This document shows, piece after piece, positions 35,486 through 43,319 of a DNA stretch of 64,000 nt. The position numbers and the translations under genes were made by a program. The notes below the pieces were generated by a model, which saw nothing but the letters and a program-made list of their open reading frames with translations, searched no databases and was not told the DNA's origin. Source of the DNA: Gp6-AA40 sp963741135 (lineage in GTDB: Bacteria > Acidobacteriota > Vicinamibacteria > Vicinamibacterales > UBA2999); assembly GCA_963741135.1 (NCBI GenBank), contig CAVUHC010000003.1:248001-312000 (forward strand), written 5' to 3'. How positions within the stretch are numbered: position 1 is the first letter of the stretch; the number at the start of each line of letters is the position of its first letter.

Positions 35486-35883
35486 GTGATTCTCCTCGCA
35501 GGATTCGGGGCCATTGCGACCGGTCGACCTGCTATCGATACGCGAACGTCTTCCGCACGTGCCCGAAGGGCCATCTTACTGCTGACGGTTTAGCGCCCGC
35601 AATCAGCGGATGCGCGGCCGGGAGCAAAGGACGTACCGACGAGTTTCGCGCCAAACGCTGCGCGAACAGGCTTCCGGCTCGCATAATCGCCGCCGGTGTC
35701 ACCGCTACGCTCCGGCGCTGTCACCGCGCGTAAACTGAGGAAGGCCGACCTCAAGGTCGGTCTCTACGTCTGCGACACGAATAAACGCTGCGACACGAAT
35801 AAACGCTGCGCCGCGGACCTTTTGGCCCGCAACAGGAATAAACCGGCCCGGTTGCGGGTTACGCTTCACGGGCTTGACCGCCG
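35486..35883 (+). promoter_or_regulatory. Regulatory gap upstream of the ECF sigma gene
   Basis: About 400 bp between divergent genes. It contains a CCGACC-TCAA-GGTCGG hairpin (35745-35760), then two perfect 18-base tandem repeats at 35770-35805 (CTGCGACACGAATAAACG). A third, partial GAATAAAC lies at 35836, inside the loop of an 8-bp stem CCCGCAAC (35826-35833) / GTTGCGGG (35851-35858). Thus GAATAAAC occurs three times just upstream of the sigma factor start and may form an operator or attenuator. Confidence 0.45.
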
Positions 35884-36468
35884 ATGTTTCGCCGACCGTC
35901 ACCAGCCCCCTCGGACGCGGAAGCCTTTTCCGCCGAGGCGCTCACGTTTCTCGAGCCGCTGTTCGCCACGGCGATGCGGCTGACGCGGAACCGCGCCGAC
36001 GCGGAGGATCTCGTCCAGGACACCTTCGTCAAGGCGTTCCGGTTTTCCGGACAGTTCAAGCGCGGCACGAACCTGCGGGCGTGGCTCTACACGATCCTTC
36101 ACAACACGTGGAGGAACCAGCGCCGCGACGCAAGCCGCGACGCGGTTGAGGTGGACAGCGAGCAGGTCGAGCAGGCCGCGACCGTTGCAACCGGCTCCGA
36201 GGCGTTCGAGACGCCCGAGCGAATCCTGATGCGGAGCACGCTCGACGCTGACCTCCAGGCGGCGCTTGACGATCTGCCCGACGCATTCCGGCAGGCGGTG
36301 TGGCTGCGTGACGTCGAGGAATTCACCTATGCCGAGATCGCGGAAATGTTGAGTGTCCCGATTGGAACCGTGATGTCGCGCATCTCGCGCGGACGACGGC
36401 TGTTGTTCGAGCGTCTGTCGACGCCGGTTGCGCCTGTGCGCGCTGAAGTGGCAGGGGGCCGCCGGTGA
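35884..36468 (+). CDS. ECF RNA polymerase sigma factor
   Basis: A 194-residue sigma-70 family factor. Region 2 is at about residues 20-85 (NRADAEDLVQDTFVKAFRFS) and region 4 at about 125-180 (EEFTYAEIAEMLSVPIGTVM, then SRISRGRRLL). Regions 1 and 3 are absent, as expected for ECF factors. The last three bases overlap the anti-sigma GTG start (GTGA), so the two proteins are made together. The ATG at 35884 fits the family length; no strong Shine-Dalgarno is visible. Confidence 0.9.
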   Translation: MFRRPSPAPSDAEAFSAEALTFLEPLFATAMRLTRNRADAEDLVQDTFVKAFRFSGQFKRGTNLRAWLYTILHNTWRNQRRDASRDAVEVDSEQVEQAATVATGSEAFETPERILMRSTLDADLQAALDDLPDAFRQAVWLRDVEEFTYAEIAEMLSVPIGTVMSRISRGRRLLFERLSTPVAPVRAEVAGGRR

Positions 36469-37220
36469 AACCGAACTGCCGTCGAATCTGCGACCAGCTG
36501 GCTCAATATGCGGACGGGTCGCTCTCGGAAGCCGAGCGTGCCGAGGTGCAGCGGCACCTCGACGCGTGCCCCCCGTGTCGAACGATTGCCGGCCAGGAAT
36601 GCGGAGCGCGGCGCCTCCTTCGAGCATGTGCCGACCGTCTCCGCGCCGAACCTCTGCCGCCGGGCCTCGAGTCACGCTGTCGTGCCCTGTCGTCCGCGTC
36701 CTATCGATCGCGTCCCGCCTGGCTTGGCCGTCTCATCCCGCTGAGCATCGCCGCGCTGCTGGTGATCTTCACGGGCTCGCTCCTCGCGGTCGTCACGCGC
36801 CATTCCGACGCGCTGCTTGCCGCGCAACTGACCGCCGATCATGTGAAATGCTTCGGGATCTTCAGCCCGGCCGCCGGCGAATCGATGGATGCTGGGCAGG
36901 CGCAACAAATGCTGGCGGCGCGATTCGGCCTGGACGTGCACGTACCGCCGTCGTCCGACAAGGACGCAGTGGAGCTCGTCAATGCGCGGCGATGTCTCTA
37001 CGCGGACGGCAGGATTCCCCACCTGATGTATCAGGCCAATGGCCAGGATGTCTCGCTGTTCATCCTCGAAGGCGAAACGCGCCCTGCCGCAGAGCTGACC
37101 ACGTTCGGGCACCACACCCGCATCTGGTCGCGTGGCGGCAACACGTTTGTGCTCGTCTCTCCGGCCGCCGAGGAGCAGGTTTCCAGCGGGGTGCAGTATG
37201 TCCGGAAGGAAGCCCATTGA
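36465..37220 (+). CDS. Zinc-finger anti-sigma factor with one membrane segment
   Basis: A 251-residue protein starting at GTG and overlapping the sigma gene by four bases. The zf-HC2-type anti-sigma motif is H31-x3-C35-x2-C38, with further Cys at 5 and 9. A membrane segment spans about residues 89-110. The periplasmic part of about 140 residues is conserved in Acidobacteriota and Proteobacteria (FGLDVHVPPS, RRCLYADGRIPHLMY). It should bind the ECF factor and release it on an envelope or redox signal. Confidence 0.85.
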   Translation: MKPNCRRICDQLAQYADGSLSEAERAEVQRHLDACPPCRTIAGQECGARRLLRACADRLRAEPLPPGLESRCRALSSASYRSRPAWLGRLIPLSIAALLVIFTGSLLAVVTRHSDALLAAQLTADHVKCFGIFSPAAGESMDAGQAQQMLAARFGLDVHVPPSSDKDAVELVNARRCLYADGRIPHLMYQANGQDVSLFILEGETRPAAELTTFGHHTRIWSRGGNTFVLVSPAAEEQVSSGVQYVRKEAH

Positions 37221-37249
37221 CAGCGTATTATTGAGGTTCAGATAGCGAT

Positions 37250-37930
37250 ATGGACAACGACTCGCCCAATCCGCCACTGCCGCCCAACGACGCCGACGCC
37301 ACCGACTCCGTCCCCGATCGGAGGCCGAGCAAGGCCGCTGTCTTCATCGCGATGGCTGCGGTCGCTGTGGCGATCCTGCTCGTCATGCTCGCGCCGGGCG
37401 GTGGTACCGGCGACACGGCACCGCCGTCGACGCCTTCGTCCAGCGGGACTCTCACCGGTTCGCCGAATTCTGCCGAGGAAGACGCGGCCGCCGATGCGAA
37501 GCTGACCGGCAAGGCTGCGCCGCTCGACTTCGTCCTGAAGGACATGAACGGCGTCGACGTCAAGCTCGCTGCGTTCAAGGGAAAGCCGATCGTCGTGAAT
37601 TTCTGGGCGACCTGGTGCGGTCCGTGCCGTGCGGAGATTCCGTCGCTCGTCGAGTTGCAGACCAAGTACAACGCGGAAGGCACAGAGGTCGTCATTCTCG
37701 GCGTGTCCGTGGACGATCCGGTGGAGAAGCTCAAACCCTACGCCGCGATGATGAAAATGAATTATCCGGTGCTGGTCGGTAACGGGCGCGAGGATGTTCA
37801 GGACGCGTTCGGGCCGCTCTGGGGCATTCCGGTGACGGTGTTCATCGGCCGCGACGGCAAGATCGCGAAGAAGCATTCCGGCATCGCGTCGAAAGAGCAG
37901 TTCGAGCAGGAGATCAAAGCGCTCCTCTAG
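37250..37930 (+). CDS. TlpA-like membrane-anchored thiol:disulfide oxidoreductase
   Basis: A 226-residue protein with a membrane segment at residues 29-48, an extracytoplasmic Ser/Thr/Pro-rich linker (about 50-80) and a thioredoxin-fold domain. The active site is WCGPC (C123, C126) and the cis-Pro loop is WGIPVTVFIG. Such proteins reduce periplasmic disulfides, for example during cytochrome c maturation. It lies 29 bp after the anti-sigma gene on the same strand and may belong to the same regulon. Confidence 0.88.
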   Translation: MDNDSPNPPLPPNDADATDSVPDRRPSKAAVFIAMAAVAVAILLVMLAPGGGTGDTAPPSTPSSSGTLTGSPNSAEEDAAADAKLTGKAAPLDFVLKDMNGVDVKLAAFKGKPIVVNFWATWCGPCRAEIPSLVELQTKYNAEGTEVVILGVSVDDPVEKLKPYAAMMKMNYPVLVGNGREDVQDAFGPLWGIPVTVFIGRDGKIAKKHSGIASKEQFEQEIKALL

Positions 37931-37961
37931 ATTTGGGATTTGGTAGTATGATGCCCTCATC

Positions 37962-38186
37962 ATGTTGAAGGGATTCACGCACGCCCGTCTCGCCTGTGGC
38001 TGCAGGCTCGCGTTCCGCGACGGCGTCGAAGGAAGCCCGGTGGCGGTCGTGGTCGACGAGAAAGGCCCCGGCTGCGCCATCTCCCTTCACGTACGCGACC
38101 TGCCCGTCTACGATTACCGCGAGGCGCTGCGTCCGCCCACTCGGCTGCTTCCGATGGAAGAGGAAGAGTACGAAGAAGAGGGTTAG
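37962..38186 (+). CDS. Small conserved-type protein of unknown function
   Basis: A 74-residue protein starting MLKGFTHARLACGCRLAF. It has two closely spaced cysteines (ACGC) and one later Cys, a central VAVVVDEKGPGC strand, and a Glu-rich end (MEEEEYEEEG). No signal peptide or membrane segment is visible. It lies 31 bp after tlpA on the same strand and converges with the endonuclease-like gene. I do not recognise the family. Confidence 0.6.
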   Translation: MLKGFTHARLACGCRLAFRDGVEGSPVAVVVDEKGPGCAISLHVRDLPVYDYREALRPPTRLLPMEEEEYEEEG

Positions 38187-38190
38187 CAGG

Positions 38191-38922
38191 CTACGTGAAT
38201 TGGATTTTCAGGTCCGCGACGAGCGGCAGATGATCCGACGCCATCAGTGACAGCCGCGTCCGCGGCAGTTCCAGCTTCACGACCTCCACTTTTCCTTCGT
38301 AATAAATGTGATCGAGATGTAAGACCGGAAACACGCCGGGATACGTGCGCCGCCGCCGCAGATGCTTGCGCAGGTCGATGCTTTGCAGTCGCTCGCTGAG
38401 CATGCTGGTCGCGAGCCCGCGCATCCACTCGTTGAAGTCTCCGAGGACGACCTTCGGCTGTCCGATGCGGCGGTCGTGCACGATCGCGCTGAGCCGTCCC
38501 GCCTGGTAGCGGCGCTCGAGAAACGCCGTCCCGAGGTGCACGTTGTAGAGGTGCAGCGTGTCGTCGCCGAACGCGATGTCAACGCGCTGACAGCAGCGCG
38601 GCTCGCAGGTCTTCCACGAGAGGTCGTACTGCGCATGATGGCTGATCGGGTGGCGGCTCAGGACGACGTTGCCGAAGAGCGCGCCGCGCAGGTGCCGGGT
38701 CGGCGCCATCACCCATCCCATGCCGAGCAGCGCACCGAGCTCCTCGGCGTGCCCTTGTGAGCTCGGCCCTGCGCCAATCACTTCCTGGAGCGCGATGACA
38801 TCGGGTTCGATTGTGCGGATCACCTCCGCAATCCGGGCCGGATTCGTGCGGCCGTCGAGCCCGCGGCAGCGATGGATGTTGTAGGTCGCGATGCGCAGGG
38901 TGCGCCAGTGGGTGTCGGGCAT
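38191..38922 (-). CDS. Endonuclease/exonuclease/phosphatase-family protein
   Basis: A 243-residue cytoplasmic protein of the EEP superfamily. Motifs are ATYNIHRCRGLDGR (metal-binding Asn), DVIALQEV (catalytic Glu), NVHLG, GDFNEW and the final SDHLPLVADL (catalytic Asp-His). It resembles the YbhP/cardiolipin-synthase-associated group. The real substrate could be a phosphodiester in nucleic acid or lipid. It is transcribed toward the preceding small gene, with 4 bases between the stops. Confidence 0.85.
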   Translation of the reverse strand: MPDTHWRTLRIATYNIHRCRGLDGRTNPARIAEVIRTIEPDVIALQEVIGAGPSSQGHAEELGALLGMGWVMAPTRHLRGALFGNVVLSRHPISHHAQYDLSWKTCEPRCCQRVDIAFGDDTLHLYNVHLGTAFLERRYQAGRLSAIVHDRRIGQPKVVLGDFNEWMRGLATSMLSERLQSIDLRKHLRRRRTYPGVFPVLHLDHIYYEGKVEVVKLELPRTRLSLMASDHLPLVADLKIQFT

Positions 38923-38942
38923 GAACGAACTAGAATATCCCT

Positions 38943-39245
38943 ATGGCGAAGCTGAAGAGCGAGATTGAGCTGCAGTGTCCCTGCTGCCACGCGCTGCTCG
39001 TCGTCGACACCAACCTGGGTCGCATCATCTCGCACCATGCGCCGGAGCGCGGCGACAAGCCCGAGCTGAACGAAGCGACGCGCATCCTCGCGGAAGAAGC
39101 GCGGCGGCGGGACGCGCTGTTCGACCAGTCGGTCGAGGCGGAAAAGACGCGTGGAGACGCGCTCTCACGCCGGTTCGAGGAAGCGCTGCGTCAGGCGAAG
39201 GAAGAACCCATCACCAAGCCGATGAGGGACTTCGATTTGGACTAG
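38943..39245 (+). CDS. Small protein with CxxC zinc ribbon half and coiled coil
   Basis: A 100-residue protein starting 20 bp from the divergent EEP gene. The N terminus has QCPCCHALLVVDTNLGR, a single CPCC knuckle with a neighbouring His. The rest is a charged coiled-coil helix (LFDQSVEAEKTRGDALSRRF). It could dimerise to form a full zinc site. Its 3' end overlaps the convergent next gene by 81 bases. Function unknown. Confidence 0.7.
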   Translation: MAKLKSEIELQCPCCHALLVVDTNLGRIISHHAPERGDKPELNEATRILAEEARRRDALFDQSVEAEKTRGDALSRRFEEALRQAKEEPITKPMRDFDLD

Positions 39246-39953
39246 CCTCGGCGGCGGAATCTCGGCGGGCAGTGGCGTCCACCTGTCTCGCCGGGGGTAG
39301 AACTTCCAGGGCTTGTAGTCGTGCGCGTCGCGGAAGGCGCGGTATCGCACACGCCACCAGTCGGCGCGCCGATCCGATGAACGGATCCGGCGATGCGGCC
39401 AGTCGAGCAGCAGCCGCTCCACCTTCCACACGTTCGTGTCCGACAACCGCCAGTCGTAGTTGCCGAGCACGCGCAGGTCGACGACCGCGTACGCCTTCAC
39501 CCGGCCGGTGAAGTCGATGTAGGGATCGACGTAACTCAGCGCGAGCGCGCGCGGCGTCGCGAAGACCGGTTTCCGTCCGTGCAGCCCCGGGTCGCGGGAG
39601 CGCGCCACCGATCCCCAGCCGCACGGGCCCCGATAGACGAAGATCACGTGATCGAGCAGGTCGATCGACTCGAAGCTGAGGACGAGCGGCGGGTAGCGGT
39701 GCTGCTCGAGGATGACCGCCGCCGCGAGCGCCGCCTCGAGGCAATGCGCGGTGCCGTGCCGCACCACGCCGCGGAAGCTGCGCAGCGTCTCGCCGGCCTG
39801 CTCGCTGTTGTACGGAAGCGCGTTCAGCCAGCGCTGGACGGCTGCGGGTGTACGAAGGCGATCGATGATCCGCCGTTCGGCCGCCGTGAATGGCAGGCGC
39901 GGCGGCGCGGCCGCGTCAGTGCGCGGGAGCGGGAGCCGCTTTGAGGTCGGCAA
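39165..39953 (-). CDS. Transglutaminase-like conserved protein
   Basis: A 262-residue protein. The block HGTAHCLEAALAAAVILEQ places a Cys after a His at a helix start, and LLDHVIFVYRGPCGWGSVAR follows, resembling the Cys and His regions of transglutaminase/papain-like folds; activity is unproven. A WP/WR-rich C-terminal part (YKPWKFYPRRDRW) follows. The start at 39953 overlaps the Sco gene by 38 bases. The end overlaps a convergent small gene by 81 bases, so one of these ends may be over-extended. Confidence 0.65.
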   Translation of the reverse strand: MPTSKRLPLPRTDAAAPPRLPFTAAERRIIDRLRTPAAVQRWLNALPYNSEQAGETLRSFRGVVRHGTAHCLEAALAAAVILEQHRYPPLVLSFESIDLLDHVIFVYRGPCGWGSVARSRDPGLHGRKPVFATPRALALSYVDPYIDFTGRVKAYAVVDLRVLGNYDWRLSDTNVWKVERLLLDWPHRRIRSSDRRADWWRVRYRAFRDAHDYKPWKFYPRRDRWTPLPAEIPPPRLVQIEVPHRLGDGFFLRLTQRFLEPA

Positions 39954-40773
39954 TGAGGTCGGCCGGTGTCCAGATGTTGCCCGGGCGGATCTTCACGAGC
40001 TTGCCATCCCCATCGATGACCGCGGTGCTCAGGTTGTGCGTGATCACGCTCGGGCCCTCGTCACCCGGCTCGGCGGTGACGCCGAACTTTGCGGCGAACG
40101 CCTTGATGTCGTCCTTGTTCGCGGTGACGAAGTGCCACACGCCGGGATCCGCCTGCAGCGTCTTCGCATGCGCCTTCAGTACCGCCGGTGTGTCGTTGGC
40201 GGGGTCGAAGCTGATCGACACGAGCCGGACGTCGCCAAGGCCGGGTGTCTTCTTGATCTGGGTCTGCACGGCCGTGAAGTTGCGATCCATGAGCGGGCAG
40301 AAGTCGGGCTGCGGGCAGCGCGTGTACATGAACGTCACTGCCACGCGGTGACCTTTGAGCGAGGTGAGCGGTCGCGCGGCGTTGTTTTCGTCCACGAGGT
40401 TGGTGTCGGGCACGGCGTCGCCGGCCCTGAGCATGCTTGACGCGGTAATCGCGGGTCCAGACGCATCCTCGACTGGCGCATGTCCCGTTTTCGAGATCTG
40501 CGACAGGTGCGCCTCCGTCTCGCCGACGACCAGCGTGGCGGTAATGAGATCGCCTGGCTGCTTGTCGGCGAGGATCTTCGCGTCGGCCTTGTAGGGCATC
40601 GTCATCGCCATCATGAAGCCGGGGATGTCTTCGTGCTTGACGAGCACCTCGCCCGTGTCCGGCTTGACGTCGAGAATCTGTCCCTTGAGCTGATACTCCT
40701 TGACCGGCGGTGTACGGCTGCACGCCGCCACAAGGACGACGATCCCAATCAGCGCGCGCGATATCAATGTCAT
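39916..40773 (-). CDS. CusF-like plus Sco1/SenC fusion lipoprotein
   Basis: A 285-residue lipoprotein (lipobox LVAAC, C18). An N-terminal CusF-like copper domain (residues about 26-90) has the Met-rich motif PGFMMAMTMPY. A Sco1/SenC domain follows with copper ligands C153 and C159 in TRCPQPDFCP and H246 in ITHNLS. Five residues separate the cysteines, compared with three in classic Sco1. Sco proteins deliver copper to the CuA site of cytochrome oxidase or act as thiol reductases. The 5' flank is a CACGGAG palindrome shared with the divergent gene. Confidence 0.87.
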   Translation of the reverse strand: MTLISRALIGIVVLVAACSRTPPVKEYQLKGQILDVKPDTGEVLVKHEDIPGFMMAMTMPYKADAKILADKQPGDLITATLVVGETEAHLSQISKTGHAPVEDASGPAITASSMLRAGDAVPDTNLVDENNAARPLTSLKGHRVAVTFMYTRCPQPDFCPLMDRNFTAVQTQIKKTPGLGDVRLVSISFDPANDTPAVLKAHAKTLQADPGVWHFVTANKDDIKAFAAKFGVTAEPGDEGPSVITHNLSTAVIDGDGKLVKIRPGNIWTPADLIADLKAAPAPAH

Positions 40774-40804
40774 CCCGTAGACTGTAGCAACTTTCACTGA
40801 GACA

Positions 40805-40873
40805 GGCCACGGAGTCACGGAGGCACGGAGATATTCTTGTTTCGAACCTCCGTGTCTCCGTGTCTCCGTGGCC
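40805..40873. repeat. CACGGAG palindromic element, copy 2
   Basis: Left arm 40805-40830 (GGCCACGGAGTCACGGAGGC onward) and right arm 40848-40873 (ending CTCCGTGTCTCCGTGGCC) are 26-base reverse complements with two mismatches and a 17-base loop. The element lies between two divergent genes, so it is not a terminator for either. It matches 15692-15757. Confidence 0.88.
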
Positions 40874-40896
40874 CGGATCAGAATGAGGCGCGACGA

Positions 40897-41604
40897 ATGG
40901 CAATCTGGGTGGGCACGTCCGGCTACAACTATCCCGAATGGAAGGGGACCTTCTATCCCGAGACGCTTTCGGCAGCGAAGATGCTGCCGTACTACGCGGA
41001 ACGGTTTCCGACCGTCGAGATCAACTACACGTTCTACCGCGCGCCGAACGAGAAGATTCTCGACGGGTGGAGCAAGGCCACACCCGAGCGCTTCAAACTG
41101 ACGCTGAAGGCGCCGAAGCGGATCACGCACGACGCGCGGCTGCGCGACTGCGGGGATCGCGTACGGCAATTCCTGGAAACGGCGGCGACGCTCGGTCCGA
41201 AACTGGGCGTCCTGTTGTTTCAGCTCCCGCCGAACCTGAAAAAGGATCTGACGCTATTCGACGCGTTTCTCGACACGTTTCCGCCCCGAGTATGTGCGGC
41301 GTTCGAGTTTCGCCACGCGTCGTGGCTCGATGATGAGGTCTACGCCCGCTTGCGTGCGCGCAATCTGGCGCTCTGCGTGGCTGACAGCGAGAAGCTCTCG
41401 ACGCCGGTCGTTCTCACCGCCGATTACGCCTACTTCCGTCTGCGCGATGAAGGCTACACGCCGGTAGACATCGCCCGCTGGGGAGATGTGATTCGGGAGA
41501 AGACGTCAGGCTGTGGCGACGTGTTTGTCTACTTCAAGCACGAAGAGTCGGGGAAGGGGCCGGAGTTTGGGAAGCTCTTGATGCAGACGCTCGGGGTTTC
41601 GTGA
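40897..41604 (+). CDS. DUF72 family protein (YecE-like)
   Basis: A 235-residue TIM-barrel-like protein of the DUF72 family. The family start is MAIWVGTSGYNYPEWKGTFY, followed by EINYTFYRAPNE, LKAPKRITH, LFQLPPNLKKD, AFEFRHASW and YFRLRDEGYT. The ATG at 40897 is fixed by this conserved N terminus. Biochemical function is not established. Its last 71 bases overlap the convergent YheT-type gene. Confidence 0.9.
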   Translation: MAIWVGTSGYNYPEWKGTFYPETLSAAKMLPYYAERFPTVEINYTFYRAPNEKILDGWSKATPERFKLTLKAPKRITHDARLRDCGDRVRQFLETAATLGPKLGVLLFQLPPNLKKDLTLFDAFLDTFPPRVCAAFEFRHASWLDDEVYARLRARNLALCVADSEKLSTPVVLTADYAYFRLRDEGYTPVDIARWGDVIREKTSGCGDVFVYFKHEESGKGPEFGKLLMQTLGVS

Positions 41605-42589
41605 CGTGATGATCGGCGAAGCGCACGATCTCCCGTTCGGCCCAATAGCCGTCGTAGCCGCCAGCGGCGCGCTCGACGTACGCGCAGTGACCGCCGTGCG
41701 GTGTGATCGCCACGGTAATGTTCGGATTGCCGGTCACTGACGGATCGCGGAACGTCGTCGTGGGCACGAATGGGTCGTCCTCGGCCGTCATGATGAGTGC
41801 GGGCACGCGGATGCGATCGATCACTCTTATCGCGCTGGCGCGATAGTAGTAATCGGTCGCGTCGCGGAAGCCATGATGCGGCGCGGTGTAGGCCTCGTCG
41901 AATTGCCGTACCGTCCAGACCCGGCGCAGCGCGTCGAGTGCAAAGGCGCCGGGGAACGCCGCAGCCTTCCTCCGTATGCGCGCCTTCAGATTCCGGACGA
42001 AGTTCCACTCGTATGCGATATTCGACCGGCGTTCCAACGCCTTCACGCAGATGCCGAGATCCATCGTCGGCGACACGGCGCAGATCGCCTTCAGCTCAGG
42101 CGGTGCGGCGTCGGCCAGCTCGCCGGCCAGCTTGAGAGCGAGGTTCCCACCAAGTGAATATCCCGCGACCGCGATGCTGCGAATGCGATCGCGCTCGATG
42201 AGGTCACGGATCACGAACAGCGGGTCGTGTGTCAGCCCGGAATGATAGAGCCCTCGCGACAGCCGCTCGGTACCTCCGCAGTTCCGTTGATTGAGACGGA
42301 CGACGTTCCAGCCGGCGGCCCACGCCTTGTGGGAGATGCCGCGCATGTAATGCGCGACGCTCGAGCCCTCGAGGCCGTGCAGCAAGAGCAACGTCGGATG
42401 ATCGGCCGGCCGGTCGTGCCAGTGGCAGTGCGCCAGCACGCGTGCGTCGGTCGCAACGTCGAAGTACCGCTCGGTGGGCGACGGAAGGTTCGGGAAGGAG
42501 CGCGGGCGCGCCCACGCGTACAAGGTCTGCTTGTGGCCGCCCGTAAAGCGAGGGTGGAACTCAGAGGGACGATAGCCGTTGCCGTTCAC
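41534..42589 (-). CDS. YheT-family alpha/beta hydrolase
   Basis: A 351-residue alpha/beta-hydrolase. It has the oxyanion region LLLLHGLEGSS, the nucleophile elbow GYSLGGN, an acid in TAEDDPFVP and the catalytic His in HGGHCAYVE, as in YheT/EMB8-type proteins. The opening (FHPRFTGGHKQTLYAW) is diagnostic for the family. Natural substrates are probably esters or lipids. The C-terminal 24 residues are a low-complexity tail coming from the antisense overlap with the DUF72 gene. Confidence 0.88.
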   Translation of the reverse strand: MNGNGYRPSEFHPRFTGGHKQTLYAWARPRSFPNLPSPTERYFDVATDARVLAHCHWHDRPADHPTLLLLHGLEGSSVAHYMRGISHKAWAAGWNVVRLNQRNCGGTERLSRGLYHSGLTHDPLFVIRDLIERDRIRSIAVAGYSLGGNLALKLAGELADAAPPELKAICAVSPTMDLGICVKALERRSNIAYEWNFVRNLKARIRRKAAAFPGAFALDALRRVWTVRQFDEAYTAPHHGFRDATDYYYRASAIRVIDRIRVPALIMTAEDDPFVPTTTFRDPSVTGNPNITVAITPHGGHCAYVERAAGGYDGYWAEREIVRFADHHVTKPRASASRASQTPAPSPTLRA

Positions 42590-42592
42590 GCT

Positions 42593-42765
42593 TCTTGGTT
42601 CTCGCTGCTCGGTTCGTGTTCATGTTCGGTTCCAGGTTCGCTGTTCCGAGTTCGGGGTTCCATGTTCGTTGCAGCGTGTCAGGGTGCAACATCGAACATC
42701 GAACATCGAACCAAGAACCCAGCACCGAACCTGAACACGAACAGAGAAGCCAGAACACAGAAGAG
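42593..42765. repeat. Word array (GGTTCGTGTTC / GAACATCGAAC)
   Basis: The left half repeats GGTTC-type words (GGTTCGTGTTCATGTTCGG, TTCCAGGTTCGCTGTTCC); the right half repeats their complements (GAACATCGAACATCGAACC, CACCGAACCTGAACACGAAC). Outer parts can pair over about 20 bases. It fills the space between two divergent genes, so it would lie within or beside their promoters. Confidence 0.75.
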
Positions 42766-42794
42766 TGAACTGGAGTGTCCTATATTATCCCCCC

Positions 42795-43319
42795 ATGGAA
42801 CGCACGCTCGACTCCACGCTGCTGCACCTCCTACGCACCCGCCTCGTCGATGACTTTCCTGCGCAGATCGGCGAATGCCTCGACCTGGTCACGGACGACG
42901 ATCTGTGGTGGCGGCCGGACGAGACAACGAACGCGCTCGGAAACCTGGTGTTACATCTTGCGGGATCGAATCGCTATTTCATCGCCTATGGCATCGGCGG
43001 ACGGGAAGTCGAGCGCAATCGCGATGGCGAGTTCGCCGCACGTGGTCACCCGGGGAAGGCCGAAGTGCTCCGGCAATGGAACGAGACCGTGCGCGTCAAT
43101 ACCGAGGTGCTCAACGCCCTCGTTCCCTCGCGCCTGATGGAGACGACGGATCGCACGGGCAAATCGACAACGATTGCTTCGCTGTTGCTCCACGTCAGCC
43201 ATCACACCGCCGTGCACATGGGGCAGATCGTCTGGATCACGAAGATGCGGCACCCGGGCGCTGTCACCGAGTTGTGGATCAGGACGCGGGACCGGCTGGC
43301 TTCAGCGCGTAAATCCTGA
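42795..43319 (+). CDS. DinB-superfamily protein
   Basis: A 174-residue four-helix-bundle protein of the DinB/YfiT type. The metal-binding histidines are likely those in LVLHLAGSNRYF and LLHVSHHTAVHMGQI. Members include metal-dependent thiol transferases, but most are uncharacterised. The ATG at 42795 fits the family start. The last 41 bases overlap the convergent membrane-protein gene. Confidence 0.85.
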   Translation: MERTLDSTLLHLLRTRLVDDFPAQIGECLDLVTDDDLWWRPDETTNALGNLVLHLAGSNRYFIAYGIGGREVERNRDGEFAARGHPGKAEVLRQWNETVRVNTEVLNALVPSRLMETTDRTGKSTTIASLLLHVSHHTAVHMGQIVWITKMRHPGAVTELWIRTRDRLASARKS

